Below are positions 46,304 to 55,524 of a stretch of 64,000 nt of DNA, in pieces. Position numbers and translations under genes: made by a program. Origin of the DNA: G963422595 sp963422595 (GTDB lineage: Bacteria; Pseudomonadota; Gammaproteobacteria; UBA4575); assembly GCA_963422595.1 (NCBI GenBank), contig OY730298.1, forward strand, positions 310,001 to 374,000. The letters are read 5' to 3'. The notes beneath the pieces are model-generated. The model was not told the DNA's origin and made no database searches. It saw only the letters and a list, made by a program, of their open reading frames with translations. Each line of letters opens with the position of its first letter. The stretch's first letter is position 1.

Positions 46304-47188
46304 ATGCTTAATGCGAGTAAACGCTGGTTTACGGAAGAATGCCCGGCATGCGGGACTGCCTTTTCCCTGCAAATCGAGGCGAAACTTCACCACGAGCAAA
46401 CCCGGTTTCAGAACATAGAGATCTACGCAACCAGGGGGTTTGGCAGGTTGATGGCGATTGATGGGTTGGTGATGCTAACGGAGCGCGATAACTTTATATA
46501 CCATGAAATGCTGTCGCACCCCGCTTTGTTTAGCCATGCCACACCCACCGAGGTGGTCATAGTGGGTGGCGGCGATTGCGGCACGCTTAGCGAGGTGGTC
46601 AAACATACCTGCCTGCAAAAGATCACGCAGGTGGAGATTGACGTGCGCGTAACCAGGCTGGCGGAGCAATTCTTCCCGGCCTTATGCGAGACCAATGACG
46701 ATGCGCGCATTGAGTTTGTGTTCGCGGACGCTATACAGTGGATGCATCAGGCCGAGGCGGCTTCAACAGATGTGGTTATCGTGGATAGCGGCGACCCGGC
46801 AGGGCCAGCCAGGGGTTTGTTCACCACGCCGTTTTATCAAAACTGCTGGCGCGTATTAAGGCCCGATGGCTTGCTCGTTCAGCAGAGCGAATCTCCGTTA
46901 ATTCACTTTGACACTATCATTAAACCCATGCACGCCAGCATGCGAGAGGCCGGTTTTGTCGCTACTGAGCTGGTGTATTTTCCGCTGCCAGGTTATCCCA
47001 GCGGCTGGTGGAGCGCTACCATCGCGAGCAAACGTGGGCAACTTCCGTTGGTTCGCGAACAAGCCGTAAAGCGGCTGGCATTCAGCACCCGCTATTATAA
47101 CCATGCCGTGCACCTGGCGTGTTTTGCCACGCCGCAGTTTATGCTACGGTTGGATAATGCAGGCGCCCCGCCGGCAGGTGCTGACTGA
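46304..47188 (+). CDS. speE: Spermidine synthase (polyamine aminopropyltransferase)
   Basis: A 294-residue aminopropyltransferase using decarboxylated SAM to turn putrescine into spermidine. The conserved VVIVGGGDCGTLSEVVKH binding loop, the QVEIDVRV acidic end of the next strand, the catalytic aspartate in VDSGDPAGPA and GLLVQQSESP are present. Other SAM-derived polyamine enzymes (speD) are not in view. It is divergent from speA. Confidence 0.93.
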   Translation: MLNASKRWFTEECPACGTAFSLQIEAKLHHEQTRFQNIEIYATRGFGRLMAIDGLVMLTERDNFIYHEMLSHPALFSHATPTEVVIVGGGDCGTLSEVVKHTCLQKITQVEIDVRVTRLAEQFFPALCETNDDARIEFVFADAIQWMHQAEAASTDVVIVDSGDPAGPARGLFTTPFYQNCWRVLRPDGLLVQQSESPLIHFDTIIKPMHASMREAGFVATELVYFPLPGYPSGWWSATIASKRGQLPLVREQAVKRLAFSTRYYNHAVHLACFATPQFMLRLDNAGAPPAGAD

Positions 47189-47298
47189 ATATCCGGAGCA
47201 CATCTGTCAGGCCTGCTCTGTTAAACCCCTGTGGGATTACGCCCTGGTTTGGGAATAGCTTCCGTGATAATTGGCTAATCACTTATCAAACAACAGGT

Positions 47299-47304
47299 TA
47301 TAAT
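47299..47304 (+). promoter_or_regulatory. Candidate -10 box for ubiK-comM
   Basis: A perfect TATAAT lies about 95 bp before ubiK; the matching -35 is weak. It is the only promoter-like element I see in the roughly 210 bp between speE and ubiK. Confidence 0.3.
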
Positions 47305-47397
47305 CACTATAGAGGCGCCGGTATGCGCTTTTTTGGTGAACCCGCAGTTGCAGAAGGGTTAGACTGGTAGCCGTCTGTCTTGTATGGAGAGGTGTTT

Positions 47398-47658
47398 ATG
47401 AAATTCGATGCCCGAACGCTTGATAAGGTGGCGCGTAAAATCGGCGCGGCACTCCCCGATGACGTAAAAAACGCGAAACAGGGCTTGCAGAAAAATACCC
47501 GCGCGGCAGTAGCGGGGGTGTTGCAACGCCTGGAGGTCGTCACCCGCGAAGAATTCGACGCACAGAGTAAAATGCTGTCGCAAAGCCAGCACCGCGTTAA
47601 GGATCTGGAGCGACGTGTACAGGAGTTGGAAGCAAAAATATTGCATAAACCGACGTAA
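47398..47658 (+). CDS. ubiK: Ubiquinone biosynthesis accessory factor UbiK (YqiC)
   Basis: An 86-residue BMFP-domain protein that helps the aerobic ubiquinone assembly complex at the membrane. It starts MKFDARTLDKVARKIGAALP, is amphipathic at the N-terminus, and ends in a coiled coil (SQSQHRVKDLERRVQELEAKI). The ATG at 47398 is chosen because GGAGAGG lies just upstream. It is 5 bp before comM, as in Pseudomonas. Confidence 0.92.
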   Translation: MKFDARTLDKVARKIGAALPDDVKNAKQGLQKNTRAAVAGVLQRLEVVTREEFDAQSKMLSQSQHRVKDLERRVQELEAKILHKPT

Positions 47659-47663
47659 GCTCT

Positions 47664-49178
47664 ATGTACCTGGCCACGGTTTTCTCGCGCGCGCAAACGG
47701 GTATGCAGGCGCCTTTGGTCACGGTGGAGGTACATCTGTCAGCTGGCTTGCCCGGCCTGTCAATTGTCGGTCTGCCGGAGACTGCCGTAAAAGAGAGTAA
47801 AGACCGCGTGCGCGCGGCCTTGCTGAATTCCGGTTACCGCTTTCCAGCCCGCCGCATCACCGTAAATCTGGCACCCGCGGATCTGCCCAAAGAGGGCGGC
47901 AGATTTGACCTGCCTATCGCACTGGGAATTCTGGCGGCTTCGGATCAGTTGCCGCAACAACGCCTGCACCAATTTGAGTTCCTGGGTGAGTTGAGTCTGG
48001 GTGGACAGTTGCGCGGCGTGCATGGCGTATTACCGGCCGCAGTGGCCGCCACTAACAGTGCCCGCGCCATTGTCATCCCTTTGGATAATGGCGGCGAGGC
48101 CTGGTTGGCTAAACGCGCTACGGTACTGGCAACGGGTAGTTTATTGGAGGTTTGCGCGCACTTGTCTGATCAGCAGCACATATCCCCTTATACCGACGCC
48201 AATGGCACGCATCACCCCCCTGAGACGCCGGACCTGGTCGATGTGCGCGGCCAACACCGCGCCAGACGCGGCCTGGAGATTGCCGCGGCTGGTGGGCATA
48301 ATATGTTGATGGTGGGATCGCCAGGCAGTGGCAAGACTATGTTGGCCAGTCGCTTGCCGGGTATATTGCCGGCACTTAGCGAACAGGAGGCGATTGAGTC
48401 TGCCACTATTTACTCTATAAGCCATGCCGGATTCGATCATCGCAGCTGGGGGGTACGTCCCTTCCGCGCACCTCATCATACGGCCTCTGGCGTGGCTTTG
48501 GTGGGCGGCGGTTCTTATCCCATGCCCGGCGAAATCTCGCTGGCGCATAACGGGGTGTTGTTTTTAGATGAGCTGACCGAGTTCAATCGCCGCACCCTGG
48601 AGGTGCTTAGGGAGCCTTTGGAAACCGGACATATCGCGATCTCGCGCGCCGCCCGACAAGTACAGTTCCCGGCGCGCTTTCAGCTGATCGCCGCCATGAA
48701 TCCTTGTCCGCAAGGCTGCGATATTGACGCCAACGGCAGTTGCGCCTGTAGCACGCAGCAAATTCGACGTTATCGTGCACGTCTGTCGGCGCCACTGCTG
48801 GACCGGATCGATATTCATATCGACGTGCCACGGCTGCCAAAAGCACAACTGCACCGCCAATCCCCTGACGCTGCTGCCGAATCCAGCACCCAGGTGCGGC
48901 AGCGTGTAAGCGCGACCCGACAACGCCAACTGCAACGGCAACGTAACCCTAACGCGCTAATGAGTAATCAGGAAGTCGAGCGGTTTTGCGTACTTGATGA
49001 GGCCGGCGAAAAATTACTGGACCGCGCATTCGACAGCTTGCGGCTGTCGGCACGAGGCTATCATCGCACGCTTAAGGTGGCTCGTACGATTGCGGATCTG
49101 GAGGCCGTGGAAACTATCCAACACCAACATCTCAGTGAGGCAATTGGCTATCGATATTATGAGCGTTTGCTGCGTTAG
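47664..49178 (+). CDS. comM: ComM/YifB AAA+ ATPase
   Basis: A 504-residue Mg-chelatase-like AAA+ protein. In naturally competent bacteria ComM is a branch-migration helicase for integrating taken-up DNA. An N-terminal Lon-type domain (residues 1-170) is followed by Walker A GSPGSGKTMLASRLPGI, Walker B GVLFLDEL, a zinc-like CPQGCDIDANGSCAC and a C-terminal helical lid (RGYHRTLKVARTIADL). Together with comF and radA it leaves DNA uptake possible, but neither proves competence. Confidence 0.95.
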   Translation: MYLATVFSRAQTGMQAPLVTVEVHLSAGLPGLSIVGLPETAVKESKDRVRAALLNSGYRFPARRITVNLAPADLPKEGGRFDLPIALGILAASDQLPQQRLHQFEFLGELSLGGQLRGVHGVLPAAVAATNSARAIVIPLDNGGEAWLAKRATVLATGSLLEVCAHLSDQQHISPYTDANGTHHPPETPDLVDVRGQHRARRGLEIAAAGGHNMLMVGSPGSGKTMLASRLPGILPALSEQEAIESATIYSISHAGFDHRSWGVRPFRAPHHTASGVALVGGGSYPMPGEISLAHNGVLFLDELTEFNRRTLEVLREPLETGHIAISRAARQVQFPARFQLIAAMNPCPQGCDIDANGSCACSTQQIRRYRARLSAPLLDRIDIHIDVPRLPKAQLHRQSPDAAAESSTQVRQRVSATRQRQLQRQRNPNALMSNQEVERFCVLDEAGEKLLDRAFDSLRLSARGYHRTLKVARTIADLEAVETIQHQHLSEAIGYRYYERLLR

Positions 49179-49196
49179 GAATTTGCTACGGGCGAA

Positions 49197-49219
49197 CCAC
49201 GGGGCTCGCCCCTGCGGTG
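49197..49219. repeat. REP-like palindromic element, copy A
   Basis: CCAC-GGGGC-TC-GCCCC-TGCG forms a perfect 5-bp GGGGC/GCCCC hairpin between comM and the convergent cytochrome c5 gene. It shares the CACGGGGC...CCCTGCG pattern with elements at 52561 and 55479, and may act as a transcription end. Confidence 0.5.
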
Positions 49220-49250
49220 TATTGGTTGTGGCGTAACCAATGAGGTATCA

Positions 49251-49754
49251 CTATTGTACCGACTGTAGCATATAGTCGACTATGGCCTTAACCTCCTGGT
49301 CGGTATAATCGGTGCGACCGCCTTTGGCGGGCATGGTGCCGATGCCGTTGATGGCACCGGCGTAAAGCTGCTCGACGCCCCTGGCAATACGTGGCTGCCA
49401 GCCGGCCCTGTCACCCAGCCTGGGGGCGTTCATTATGCCGCTGGTATGACAAACGGCACAAGCCTTTACGTATAGCTGTTCGGCAGTACGCCCGGCATCT
49501 GCCACTTGTTGCGTTGGCGTTGCTGGCGTTGCCGCGCTGGTATCAGCGCTATCCACGCTGATTTTCGACGAGGCTGTCGTATGCACGCTGCCAACCGGTT
49601 TAATACGGTCTTCGACATTACCCTGTATGACCACTTCCTGAGCATAATCGGCATCTGATATGAGTACGTTCGCAAGGGCTAAAACACCGATGGTGGAACC
49701 CACCAGTATGCCGCCGATGATCATTAACGTGTTCATAAATTTGTTGTCGCTCAC
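49251..49754 (-). CDS. Membrane-anchored cytochrome c5-like protein
   Basis: A 167-residue monoheme cytochrome. It has an N-terminal uncleaved transmembrane anchor (about residues 8-30), a Ser/Thr/Ala-rich linker (about 55-90), and a C-terminal class I cytochrome domain with heme motif CAVCH and axial Met in GTMPAKGG. It would carry electrons in the periplasm between the bc1 complex and terminal oxidases. It starts at GTG 49754 after AGGGGG. It lies after dsbA, with cytochrome c4 further upstream. Confidence 0.9.
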   Translation of the reverse strand: MSDNKFMNTLMIIGGILVGSTIGVLALANVLISDADYAQEVVIQGNVEDRIKPVGSVHTTASSKISVDSADTSAATPATPTQQVADAGRTAEQLYVKACAVCHTSGIMNAPRLGDRAGWQPRIARGVEQLYAGAINGIGTMPAKGGRTDYTDQEVKAIVDYMLQSVQ

Positions 49755-49969
49755 GCAAACCCCCTCTATATACTTTTTAACTGTGTGTTTTAATTTACAT
49801 GTATGGACAGGATAATTGAACCCTGAATATTAATGCTCTCTGCCTGGTCTATAAGGGCAATCATGCCTTTTCGTATACCGTCCAGAAACCCGCTTCCCAG
49901 TCCATTATAACTTCAGGGATACAGCAATAACTGCACCGGTAAATCCTGTATATCCATGTGTATATCTTT

Positions 49970-50668
49970 TTAATCGGGACTCGCCTGCTTGTCGGTGGCC
50001 GGTGCGCTTACGCCCGCTTCTTGAAGCGCCAGTTGATTGACCAGTTGCAGGAGTCGCTCATAACCACCGGCATCGCCGGCAGTGCTTCGATATTTGCCGT
50101 TGACGATGACAGTGGGCACCGAGCGGGCCGCATACTGGCGCACCAATTGACTGGCACGCTGTATTTCTGTCTCTACGTAATCCGAGTTATACGCTTGCCT
50201 GAAGGCCTCGGCATCGACTCCATGCTGGCTTAAAAAGCGGGACATGGAGGCTACGTCCTGCAAACGCCTGCCCTGCACGTGCAGAGCCTGAAAAAACAGC
50301 GGGTGCAGCCTGTCGATTTCACCTATGGATTGCAGGGCATAGTAGGCACGCGCATGTGGCAGCCAGCTACGATTTAATACCGCGGGCACGCGCACGAAGG
50401 TTATGCCGGGCGGTTTTTCCTGTTCCCAACGGCTTAGATATTTTTCAAATTCAAAACAATGTGGACAGCCGTACCAAAACAGTTCCAACACCTCTACGCT
50501 GCCCGGCTCGGCCTGGGTGGCGACGGCTGGCGAAATTCTATGGTAGTGCCTGCCTTCCTGAAATCCCACACTGGTGTCGGTGTTATGTTCAGCACTTACT
50601 GCGGACAGCAGCAAGGCGCATAGCAGAGTAGAGAAAATACGGGTATTTACGGGTATCATTGATGCCAC
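49970..50668 (-). CDS. dsbA: Thiol:disulfide interchange protein DsbA
   Basis: A 232-residue periplasmic oxidase that makes disulfide bonds. A signal peptide (cleavage near SAVSA) is followed by a thioredoxin fold with active site CPHC (FWYGCPHCFEFE) and the cis-proline SVPT. The start may be the ATG at 50668 or the one three codons later. Its place between two cytochrome c genes is the conserved polA–engB–cc4–dsbA layout. Confidence 0.94.
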   Translation of the reverse strand: MASMIPVNTRIFSTLLCALLLSAVSAEHNTDTSVGFQEGRHYHRISPAVATQAEPGSVEVLELFWYGCPHCFEFEKYLSRWEQEKPPGITFVRVPAVLNRSWLPHARAYYALQSIGEIDRLHPLFFQALHVQGRRLQDVASMSRFLSQHGVDAEAFRQAYNSDYVETEIQRASQLVRQYAARSVPTVIVNGKYRSTAGDAGGYERLLQLVNQLALQEAGVSAPATDKQASPD

Positions 50669-50761
50669 CTGGGTTTATTATATCCTGGTTTAGATGCTAA
50701 AAAATATCTGTAGTTCCGCAGCGGGGGCCGGGCACAGGTGCATTTTTTGGTGCGGTAACGG

Positions 50762-51421
50762 CTAACGCAGCCCGGCAATGTATTCCGAGACGGCTTCGAT
50801 CTCTTGTTCGGTCATGTAGCTGACGACTTTCTTCATCATATCCAGATTGTCGTCGATTTGATACCTGGCGCCACTACGATAGGCGCGTAACTGCGCCGCG
50901 CTATATAGCGCGTGTTGACCCGCCAGACGCGGAAATTTTGCGGCTTCATTGCCGACGCCGTTGGGGGCATGACAGGACATGCAGGCCGGTACTCCGGTTA
51001 CCGAATTGCCGCCACGATAAATATTTTCACCAATGAGGTATAGCCGCGCTCCCTGGAATTCCTTGTCCGCATCGGCAACGCCTAAAGCCGGCGGTAACCC
51101 GTTGTAATAAGCGGCCAGGTCCTGCATGTCCTGTTCTGACAGATTTGCCGCCTGTGGATTCATCAGCGTGTTTACGCGGACGCGCTGCTTAAACAGGCGT
51201 AATTGATCGACCAGATATTTGCCACCCTGCCCGGCCAGATGTGGCCAGGCGGGATTCTCGCTGATGCCGTCTTTGCCATGGCACGCCACGCAGGCGGCAG
51301 CTTTGCGCTTGCCTGCCTCTGCATCGCCACTTACCCCAAGCTGGCTGCCGACTTTAGGTTCACCGCTGGCATACCCGCAAGTAATAAGGCCTGCTATCAG
51401 CAAACAATATAGTTTTTTCAT
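50762..51421 (-). CDS. Diheme cytochrome c4
   Basis: A roughly 219-residue periplasmic protein with a Sec signal peptide and two class I cytochrome domains, each with a heme motif: CVACH (about residue 45) and CMSCH (about residue 147). Cytochrome c4 passes electrons to cytochrome oxidases. I start it at the ATG at 51421 because GGAG lies seven bases upstream; an in-frame ATG three codons earlier is less likely. It is divergent from engB. Confidence 0.93.
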   Translation of the reverse strand: MKKLYCLLIAGLITCGYASGEPKVGSQLGVSGDAEAGKRKAAACVACHGKDGISENPAWPHLAGQGGKYLVDQLRLFKQRVRVNTLMNPQAANLSEQDMQDLAAYYNGLPPALGVADADKEFQGARLYLIGENIYRGGNSVTGVPACMSCHAPNGVGNEAAKFPRLAGQHALYSAAQLRAYRSGARYQIDDNLDMMKKVVSYMTEQEIEAVSEYIAGLR

Positions 51422-51512
51422 TATCTCCACCTTGCCTCGAAAACCCGGGCGCGCGCCGACGATGTGCTACTGACTGGTAAAGGGTTGTCTGTATACCATA
51501 AAGTATTCAGGG

Positions 51513-51605
51513 TCGCAAAAAATTAACCATTGGCGAATTTTCACAGGTATGCTTGCCACATCGCAAAAAAAATTAACCGCTGGCGAATTTCCACAGCTAT
51601 GCTTC
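51513..51605. repeat. 48-bp-period direct repeat upstream of cytochrome c4 and engB
   Basis: Two copies, from 51513 and from 51561, share TCGCAAAA, AATTAACC, TGGCGAATTT, CACAG and TATGCTT in the same order, with about four mismatches and two extra A residues in the second copy. They lie in the divergent promoter region and could be a duplicated operator. Confidence 0.8.
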
Positions 51606-51686
51606 TGTCCATGCACGCGCACTTGCCACTCCACGCCAGTGTAACCATATTGGTATGCAGGCAATACCCGGCTGGCGTTTAATCTG

Positions 51687-52355
51687 ATGGAGGCACTGCT
51701 CAGACAAGCACGATTTCTGAAGGGCGCCACCTCCGCGCACCATTTTCCTGAAGATAGTGGCGTGGAAGTGGCGTTTTGCGGCCGCTCCAATGCCGGCAAG
51801 TCAAGTGCGATTAACGCACTGTGCCAACAACACAGGCTGGCGTATACCAGTAAGACCCCGGGGCGTACTCAGGCGATTAACTTTTTTAAGTTGAGCGGCG
51901 ATTTTCGGCTGGTGGACTTACCCGGCTATGGCTACGCCAAAGCCACCACTACGGTATGGGAGCAATGGCAGCGCCTGACGGAGTCTTACGTCGCCCGACG
52001 CCGCGCCTTATGTGGCTTAATGCTGTTAATGGACGTGCGGCACCCATTGATGGAAATCGATTGGACGATGCTGCGTTGGGGCCAGCATTACCAACTGCCC
52101 ATGCACGTGCTGTTGACCAAAGTTGATAAGGTAAACAGAAGCACTATGGCGCGAACCCTGACTAAAGTGGCATCAAGCCTGGAACAGGAGGGGCTGCATG
52201 CCGGGGTGCAACTGTTCTCTACTACTAAGCGCGTCGGCATTTCGCAGGCGCGGGAAAAGATTTGCGCGTGGCTGCGCGATACCCTGATTACCGCGCGCGC
52301 CATTACGCCCACAAAAGATACCCCGGCTGAAGAGGGAAGCCGGGGCCAGGAATGA
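51687..52355 (+). CDS. engB: Ribosome-biogenesis GTPase EngB (YsxC)
   Basis: A 222-residue TRAFAC-class GTPase needed for large-subunit assembly. The G1 motif GRSNAGKSSAIN, G2 TPGRTQ, G3 DLPGYGYA and G4 TKVD are visible. The last codons contain an 8-bp GC-rich hairpin, CCCCGGCT/AGCCGGGG (52321-52328 and 52338-52345), that may help end transcription. It is divergent from cytochrome c4 and convergent with polA, as in Pseudomonas. Confidence 0.94.
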   Translation: MEALLRQARFLKGATSAHHFPEDSGVEVAFCGRSNAGKSSAINALCQQHRLAYTSKTPGRTQAINFFKLSGDFRLVDLPGYGYAKATTTVWEQWQRLTESYVARRRALCGLMLLMDVRHPLMEIDWTMLRWGQHYQLPMHVLLTKVDKVNRSTMARTLTKVASSLEQEGLHAGVQLFSTTKRVGISQAREKICAWLRDTLITARAITPTKDTPAEEGSRGQE

Positions 52356-52560
52356 CTCGGTTGGGAAACCCGAGCCTGAAAACACCCGCCAGGGGAGGGA
52401 CAGCAGGTGGCACGCTTATGCCAGTAGTTAGAGGACGGCAGCAGCGGAAAGTTCACTGTCGCGTTGCCGCCATTGTCCAGCCCCACATGGAAAGCAAGAA
52501 TGTGCACATGGCTGTACAGGATTTACAGGATAGTACGTAATAATGGTTATTCAGGGCCGG

Positions 52561-52580
52561 CACGGGGCGCTCCCTGCGAG
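52561..52580. repeat. REP-like palindromic element, copy B
   Basis: CACGGGGCGCTCCCTGCGAG lies in the space between engB and the 3' end of polA. It shares the CACGGGG...CCCTGCG pattern with copies A and C. Confidence 0.45.
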
Positions 52581-52615
52581 ATTCCTAATTCCTAATTCTT
52601 AATTCCTAATTCTTA
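52581..52615. repeat. Heptamer repeat ATTCYTA x5
   Basis: Five consecutive heptamers, ATTCCTA or ATTCTTA, directly follow REP-like copy B, just downstream of the polA stop. It is an AT-rich tandem repeat with no coding role seen. Confidence 0.9.
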
Positions 52616-52630
52616 AATTGCGGCTATGCC

Positions 52631-55327
52631 CTAGTGAGCTTCATCCCAGTTCGCGCCGGCTTTGGCGTCTACCACTAACGGCACTGATAGTTCCGCCGCC
52701 GCCATCATGCGTCGCACTACTTCGCGCTGCACTCGCCCAATATGGTGGTGGCGTACTTCAAATACCAGTTCGTCGTGTACTTGCATGATCATTTTGCCGG
52801 CGGCTGGTTGCTGCTGAAGCCAGTCATCAATGTCGATCATGGCGCGTTTGATAATGTCGGCAGCAGTGCCTTGCATGGGCGCGTTAATCGCGGTGCGCTC
52901 GGCATATTGTCGCTGCCGCGCATTGTTGTTGTTGATGTCGGGTAAGTAGAGACGTCTGCCAAACAGGGTTTCCACGTAGCCGCGCGCGCGCGCGCGTTCG
53001 CGGGTGCTGTCCATATATTGCTTCACGCCGGGATAGCGTTGGAAGTACCGGTCTGTGTATTGTTGCGCGGCACTGCGGGTAATGCCCAGTTGCCTGGCCA
53101 GACCAAATGCGGACATACCATAGATTAAGCCAAAGTTTATGGCTTTGGCGGCGCGCCTTTGCGCCGATGTAACCTGATCTATGGCAACCCCCAGTATCTC
53201 TGCGGCCGTCGCCCGGTGGACGTCTTCACCTTGCGCGAAGGCTGCACGTAATCTTTGGTCCTGCGATAAATGCGCCATGATGCGTAATTCAATCTGTGAG
53301 TAGTCGGCTGCCAGTATCTGATAACCCGCCGACGCCACAAAGGCTTGCCGTATACGCCTGCCGGCAGATGTACGTATCGGGATATTTTGTAAATTCGGAT
53401 CCGAGCAGGACAGGCGCCCGGTGGAAGCTACCGCCTGATGGTAGGAGGTGTGTATGCGCCCGGTGGTGGCATTGATTAACGCCGGCAATTTGTCGGTGTA
53501 GGTGGATTTAAGTTTGCTCAGGGTGCGATGTTCAAGCAGTAATCGCGGTAACGGGTAGGTTGCGGCTAATTCCTGCAATACGTCTTCCGCCGTTGAGGGC
53601 TGACCCCTGGGCGTCTTACGAGTAACCGGCAGGTTTTGTCGAGCGAATAAAATTTCCCGTATCTGCTTCGGCGAACCTAAATTAAACTGTTCGCCAGCAA
53701 GCTCAAATGCCCGTTGTTCCAGCCCGGCTATGCCTTCACTAAGCTGTTGGCTTTGTTTGGCCAGTTGCCCGGCGTCTACTAATACGCCATGGCGTTCCAC
53801 GTTGGAAAGTACTTTGAGCATCGGCAGTTCGATAGTCTGGTATAGCTGTTTTTGCCGAACCCCTGACTGACGCTGTAATTCTGACCAGAAGATTTGATGC
53901 AGGCGCAACGTCATGTCGGCGTCTTCGGCGGCATAATCGACCGCCTGTTGCAATTTCACCTGGTCAAAGGGTATTTGCCTGCTGCCTTTGCCGGCCACGT
54001 CTTCAAAGTGAATGTTGACGCGATCCAGGTGTTTTTCGCATAAGCTGTCAAGGTCGTGGCGACTGGCGACTGAATTGCACACGTAGGACTGTAACATGGT
54101 GTCGTGGCGGATGCCGTCTAAACGCACGCCGTGATTCAGTAGTACGCTGCGATCGTATTTCAGGTTGTGCCCGACGATTTTGGCGCGGCTGGCGTTGATG
54201 ATGGGTTCGAGTTCGGCCAGTATCTGTTCACGATTGAGTTGTTCAGGCGCACCCGCATAGTGATGCGTGAATGGCAGGTAGGCGGCTTCCCCAGGGGCAA
54301 CCGCGAAGGCTAAGCCAACTACGTTGGCACGCATGTAGTCAAGGCTGTCGGTTTCGGTATCAAAGGCGACTAATTCTGCCTGTCGCAGACGTGCTAGCCA
54401 ACGCCTGAAATCCCGGTGCGTAAGAATGACTTCATAGTGGCGCCGCTCCGGGGCAGCGGTGTCCACCGCCAGCGTTGGTAGCCAGGAGGTAAGCTCCAGC
54501 CCGCTATAGAGTCGCTTTAATTGCGGCCCGTCAGCCGCTTGAATTTTTAAGTCGTCGGGAGTTTGCGACAGTTCCACGTCACACTGTATGGTGGCCAGCT
54601 TGCGGGCCAGCGGTAGTTGTTCAAGATGCTGGCGCAGGCTCTCACCCACTTTGCCTTTGATCAGGTTTGCGTTTTTGATGAGCCGGTCTAATGAGGCATA
54701 TTGGTGCAACCATTTGGCGGCAGTTTTAGGGCCGACGCCGGGGATGCCAGGAATGTTGTCCGAGTGGTCTCCCATCAATGCCAGGTAATCGACGATTTGT
54801 GCCGGCCTGACGCCAAATTTTTTGATTACCGCGGCTACGTCCAGGCTGGTGTTGGTCATGGTGTTGACCAGGCGAACGTGGCTGTTGACTAATTGCGCCA
54901 TATCTTTGTCGCCAGTGGATACCAGCACCCGGTATCCGGCACCGACGGCTTGCGTGGCGAGCGTGCCGATGACGTCGTCGGCTTCTACTCCAGGTGCTGA
55001 AATAAGCATTAATCCCAGCGCGCGAATAATGTTGTATAAGGGTTCCAGTTGCGCCTGTAATGCCTCTGGCATGGGCGGACGATTGGCTTTATAGGGCTTG
55101 TATAACCGATGCCTGAAGGTCTCTCCTTTGGCATCGAAGATTACTGCGACGTGGCTGGGTCGCTCATCATTAAGTAACTTTTTGAGCATGTTGATGACGC
55201 CATAGATGGCGCCAGTGGGTTGCCCGGCGGCAGTGCTGAGGTTTTGTAAAGCCGGCACGTGATAGGCCCGATACAGGTAGGAGGAGCCATCGACCAGAAC
55301 CATGGGGGGGGTGTTTTTTTCAGGCAC
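52631..55327 (-). CDS. polA: DNA polymerase I
   Basis: An 898-residue polymerase with all three activities: an N-terminal 5'-nuclease (about 1-290, VDGSSYLYRAYH, GDHSDNIPGIPGVGPKTA), a 3'-5' proofreading exonuclease with the intact motif FDTETDSLDY (about 320-500), and a family A polymerase domain with DYSQIELR and QVHDELVFEV. It completes excision repair and Okazaki fragment processing. A (CG)7 run at 52981-52994 encodes an RARAR stretch in the fingers region. Confidence 0.97.
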   Translation of the reverse strand: MPEKNTPPMVLVDGSSYLYRAYHVPALQNLSTAAGQPTGAIYGVINMLKKLLNDERPSHVAVIFDAKGETFRHRLYKPYKANRPPMPEALQAQLEPLYNIIRALGLMLISAPGVEADDVIGTLATQAVGAGYRVLVSTGDKDMAQLVNSHVRLVNTMTNTSLDVAAVIKKFGVRPAQIVDYLALMGDHSDNIPGIPGVGPKTAAKWLHQYASLDRLIKNANLIKGKVGESLRQHLEQLPLARKLATIQCDVELSQTPDDLKIQAADGPQLKRLYSGLELTSWLPTLAVDTAAPERRHYEVILTHRDFRRWLARLRQAELVAFDTETDSLDYMRANVVGLAFAVAPGEAAYLPFTHHYAGAPEQLNREQILAELEPIINASRAKIVGHNLKYDRSVLLNHGVRLDGIRHDTMLQSYVCNSVASRHDLDSLCEKHLDRVNIHFEDVAGKGSRQIPFDQVKLQQAVDYAAEDADMTLRLHQIFWSELQRQSGVRQKQLYQTIELPMLKVLSNVERHGVLVDAGQLAKQSQQLSEGIAGLEQRAFELAGEQFNLGSPKQIREILFARQNLPVTRKTPRGQPSTAEDVLQELAATYPLPRLLLEHRTLSKLKSTYTDKLPALINATTGRIHTSYHQAVASTGRLSCSDPNLQNIPIRTSAGRRIRQAFVASAGYQILAADYSQIELRIMAHLSQDQRLRAAFAQGEDVHRATAAEILGVAIDQVTSAQRRAAKAINFGLIYGMSAFGLARQLGITRSAAQQYTDRYFQRYPGVKQYMDSTRERARARGYVETLFGRRLYLPDINNNNARQRQYAERTAINAPMQGTAADIIKRAMIDIDDWLQQQPAAGKMIMQVHDELVFEVRHHHIGRVQREVVRRMMAAAELSVPLVVDAKAGANWDEAH

Positions 55328-55453
55328 GTGATTGAGTCCGTAGTTGTCGCTGGTGGTGTATTCGGTAGAACGTTATCATAACGCCTGTTTTAGTCGTAGC
55401 TGGCGGCAGTATACAAAAGCAGGATCGTAAGCATGGAGGTACCAGGGTTTACA

Positions 55454-55470
55454 GCATAATTAAGTTATGC
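55454..55470. promoter_or_regulatory. Palindrome between polA and thrB
   Basis: GCATAA-TTAAG-TTATGC is a perfect 6-5-6 inverted repeat in the divergent space before thrB. It could be a regulator site or a hairpin; no regulator can be named. Confidence 0.3.
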
Positions 55471-55478
55471 AGCACCGT

Positions 55479-55501
55479 CACCGGGGGCTGTCCCTGCGCG
55501 G
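55479..55501. repeat. REP-like palindromic element, copy C
   Basis: CACCGGGGGCTGTCCCTGCG at the start of this stretch matches the pattern of copies A and B and lies 24 bp upstream of thrB, so it would be in the leader of thrB if transcription starts before it. Confidence 0.45.
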
Positions 55502-55524
55502 CACTAACCAGTAAGATTCCAGTT

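Noticed and set aside
52981..52994. (CG)7 dinucleotide run as a possible phase-variable tract
   Set aside because: It lies inside polA and encodes part of a conserved region in frame; a length change would destroy an important enzyme.
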